From Xanthomonas arboricola pv. juglandis (GTDB taxonomy: Bacteria > Pseudomonadota > Gammaproteobacteria > Xanthomonadales > Xanthomonadaceae): a stretch of DNA of 64,000 nt. Under the pieces are notes generated by a model that searched no databases, was not told where the DNA came from, and was given only the letters and a program-made list of their open reading frames with translations. The position numbers and the translations under genes were made by a program. The DNA lies in the NCBI RefSeq assembly GCF_001013475.1, contig NZ_JZEF01000002.1, forward strand, positions 1,033,655 through 1,097,654, written 5' to 3'. Numbering within the stretch: position 1 is the stretch's first letter; the number at the start of each line of letters is the position of its first letter. Of the stretch, positions 62,931 through 64,000 are shown piece after piece.

Positions 62931-64000
62931 CTAACGCACCACCTGCGCCGCAAGCTTGCCCAATCGGCGCATCGCACGCTCCAGCGTGTCGCTCCATGGC
63001 TGGCCGCAGGTCAGCCGCAGGTGATCTGCGTAGTCGCCACGGCTGGAGTACAGATGACCGGGCGAGGTGCCGATACGTTCTGCCAGCGCGGCCTCGAACA
63101 CGGCCTGGCCGCTACCGCCGTCGGGCAATTGCAGCCATAGCGATAACCCGCCTGCCGGGTCGCCCACGCGCGTGCCTTGCGGCCAATGCCGCACGATGGC
63201 ATCGCGCAGCCGCTGCCCGTTGTCGGCCAGGGTGCGGCGCAGCTTGCGCAGATGCCGTTCCAGATCGTGTTGCGCCAGGTAATCGGCCAGTGCCAGTTGC
63301 GGCAGGCTGGCGCTGCCGACGGTGGAAAAGTACTTGGCGCGCACCAGGGCGTCGGTCCAGTCGCCACCCAGCAACCACCCCACCCGCAGGCCGGGCGAGA
63401 GCACCTTGGAGAACGAGCCGCAGGTGATCACGTTGGCATGGGTATCGAAATGGCGCAGCGGACGTGGACGTTGGCCCGACCAATCCAGTTCGCCGTAGAT
63501 ATCGTCCTCGATCACCACGGTGCCATGGCGTGCGCAGCTGTCGAGCAATGCGCGCTTGGCGCTGTCGGGCGTGAGGCTGCCGCTTGGATTGTTGAAGTTG
63601 GGAATCAGCACCGCCGCACGCACCGGCGTGCGCTGCAGCAGCGTATCCAGACGCGCGACATCGATACCCTGGCCGGGAAGGTTGGGTACTTCCAGCACCT
63701 TCAGGCGCAGTGCCGCCACCGCCTGCAGGATGCCGTGATACGTGGGCGTTTCCACCAGCACCACATCGCCTGGCGCGGTGAGCGTGCGCAGCGCCAGGCT
63801 GATCGCTTCCATTGCGCCGGCGGTGATCACCACTTCTTCCGCATCGACGGTGGTTGCGCAGTGTGCATAACGTTGTGCGATCTGCCGGCGCAGTGCGGGG
63901 TGGCCTTGCGGCGGTGCGTAATCCAACGCCGCCGAGCGCTGGCGACGCAGCTGCCGCGACAGGGCCGCGGCCAGTTGTGCGGTGGGCAATAACTCAGGCG
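62931..64000 (-). CDS. MocR/PdxR-like aminotransferase-domain regulator (5' end outside window)
   Basis: The visible 356 codons encode a fold-type I PLP aminotransferase domain: ALDYAPPQGHPALRRQIAQR, VVITAGAMEAISLALR, LIPNFNNPSGSLTP, VVIEDDIYGEL and the PLP Lys in CGSFSKVLSPGLRVGWLLGG. This pattern is typical of the C-terminal part of MocR-type GntR regulators, whose helix-turn-helix would lie beyond base 64000; a plain aminotransferase is possible. The frame is open to the window edge. Confidence 0.8.
   Translation of the reverse strand, partial: PELLPTAQLAAALSRQLRRQRSAALDYAPPQGHPALRRQIAQRYAHCATTVDAEEVVITAGAMEAISLALRTLTAPGDVVLVETPTYHGILQAVAALRLKVLEVPNLPGQGIDVARLDTLLQRTPVRAAVLIPNFNNPSGSLTPDSAKRALLDSCARHGTVVIEDDIYGELDWSGQRPRPLRHFDTHANVITCGSFSKVLSPGLRVGWLLGGDWTDALVRAKYFSTVGSASLPQLALADYLAQHDLERHLRKLRRTLADNGQRLRDAIVRHWPQGTRVGDPAGGLSLWLQLPDGGSGQAVFEAALAERIGTSPGHLYSSRGDYADHLRLTCGQPWSDTLERAMRRLGKLAAQVVR

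Overview
This is a 64-kb stretch of a GC-rich gammaproteobacterial chromosome that reads as Xanthomonas. The pointers are a second type II secretion operon of the xcs kind, a nag (N-acetylglucosamine) gene cluster with both a GntR-type NagQ and a LacI-type NagR, several very large TonB-dependent receptors, and plant-type GshA. Assignments come from reading the translated sequence; no database was searched.

Layout. (1) 1-9465: xcsD (5' end outside the window) to xcsN, one tightly overlapping + strand operon for a general secretory pathway. (2) 9466-28775: a glycan-scavenging locus: TonB-dependent receptor, GH2 beta-galactosidase-like enzyme, GH89 alpha-N-acetylglucosaminidase, a HGSNAT-like membrane acyltransferase (NagX), NagQ, NagP, NagR, NagB-II, NagA and a second TonB-dependent receptor. 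Nearly identical palindromes around AACGTT lie upstream of both receptors and are candidate NagR operators. (3) 28907-33001: cca and a soluble lytic transglycosylase, both on the minus strand, separated by 0.9 kb of repeats. (4) 33273-37580: a damaged region. It holds a TonB receptor gene with an internal stop and no 3' end, abutting an AraC regulator, then a frameshifted hydrolase, an intact Lrp regulator and a frameshifted EamA exporter. It ends at a perfect inverted pair of GTAG-headed palindromes resembling the SMAG repeats of Stenotrophomonas. I read it as a decaying, probably horizontally acquired insert.

(5) 37586-42903: betT-betB-betA on the minus strand for choline uptake and oxidation to glycine betaine. 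(6) 43040-49054: an exo/endonuclease-phosphatase-fold protein, two DsbA-like lipoproteins, cytochrome c4, EngB, a metallo-beta-lactamase-fold hydrolase and an AraC regulator. (7) 49345-59058: gshA, an OmpR-type two-component pair, a glycosyltransferase, a Cys-repeat lipoprotein and a 1200-residue multi-PAS/GAF HWE histidine kinase. (8) 59306-62319: a complete formaldehyde detoxification locus (FrmR operator, frmR, adhC, gfa, fghA). (9) 62320-64000: a repeat-rich gap and the 3' part of a MocR-like aminotransferase gene.

The most interesting pairing is GH89 (a lysosomal NAGLU homologue) next to NagX (a lysosomal HGSNAT homologue that keeps the active-site-type histidine motif). In animals these two enzymes act in sequence: transmembrane acetylation of terminal alpha-glucosamine, then hydrolysis of the resulting alpha-GlcNAc. 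A bacterial version feeding the NagA/NagB-II pathway is a testable hypothesis. A 42-codon ORF overlaps the end of one gene and the start of the other.
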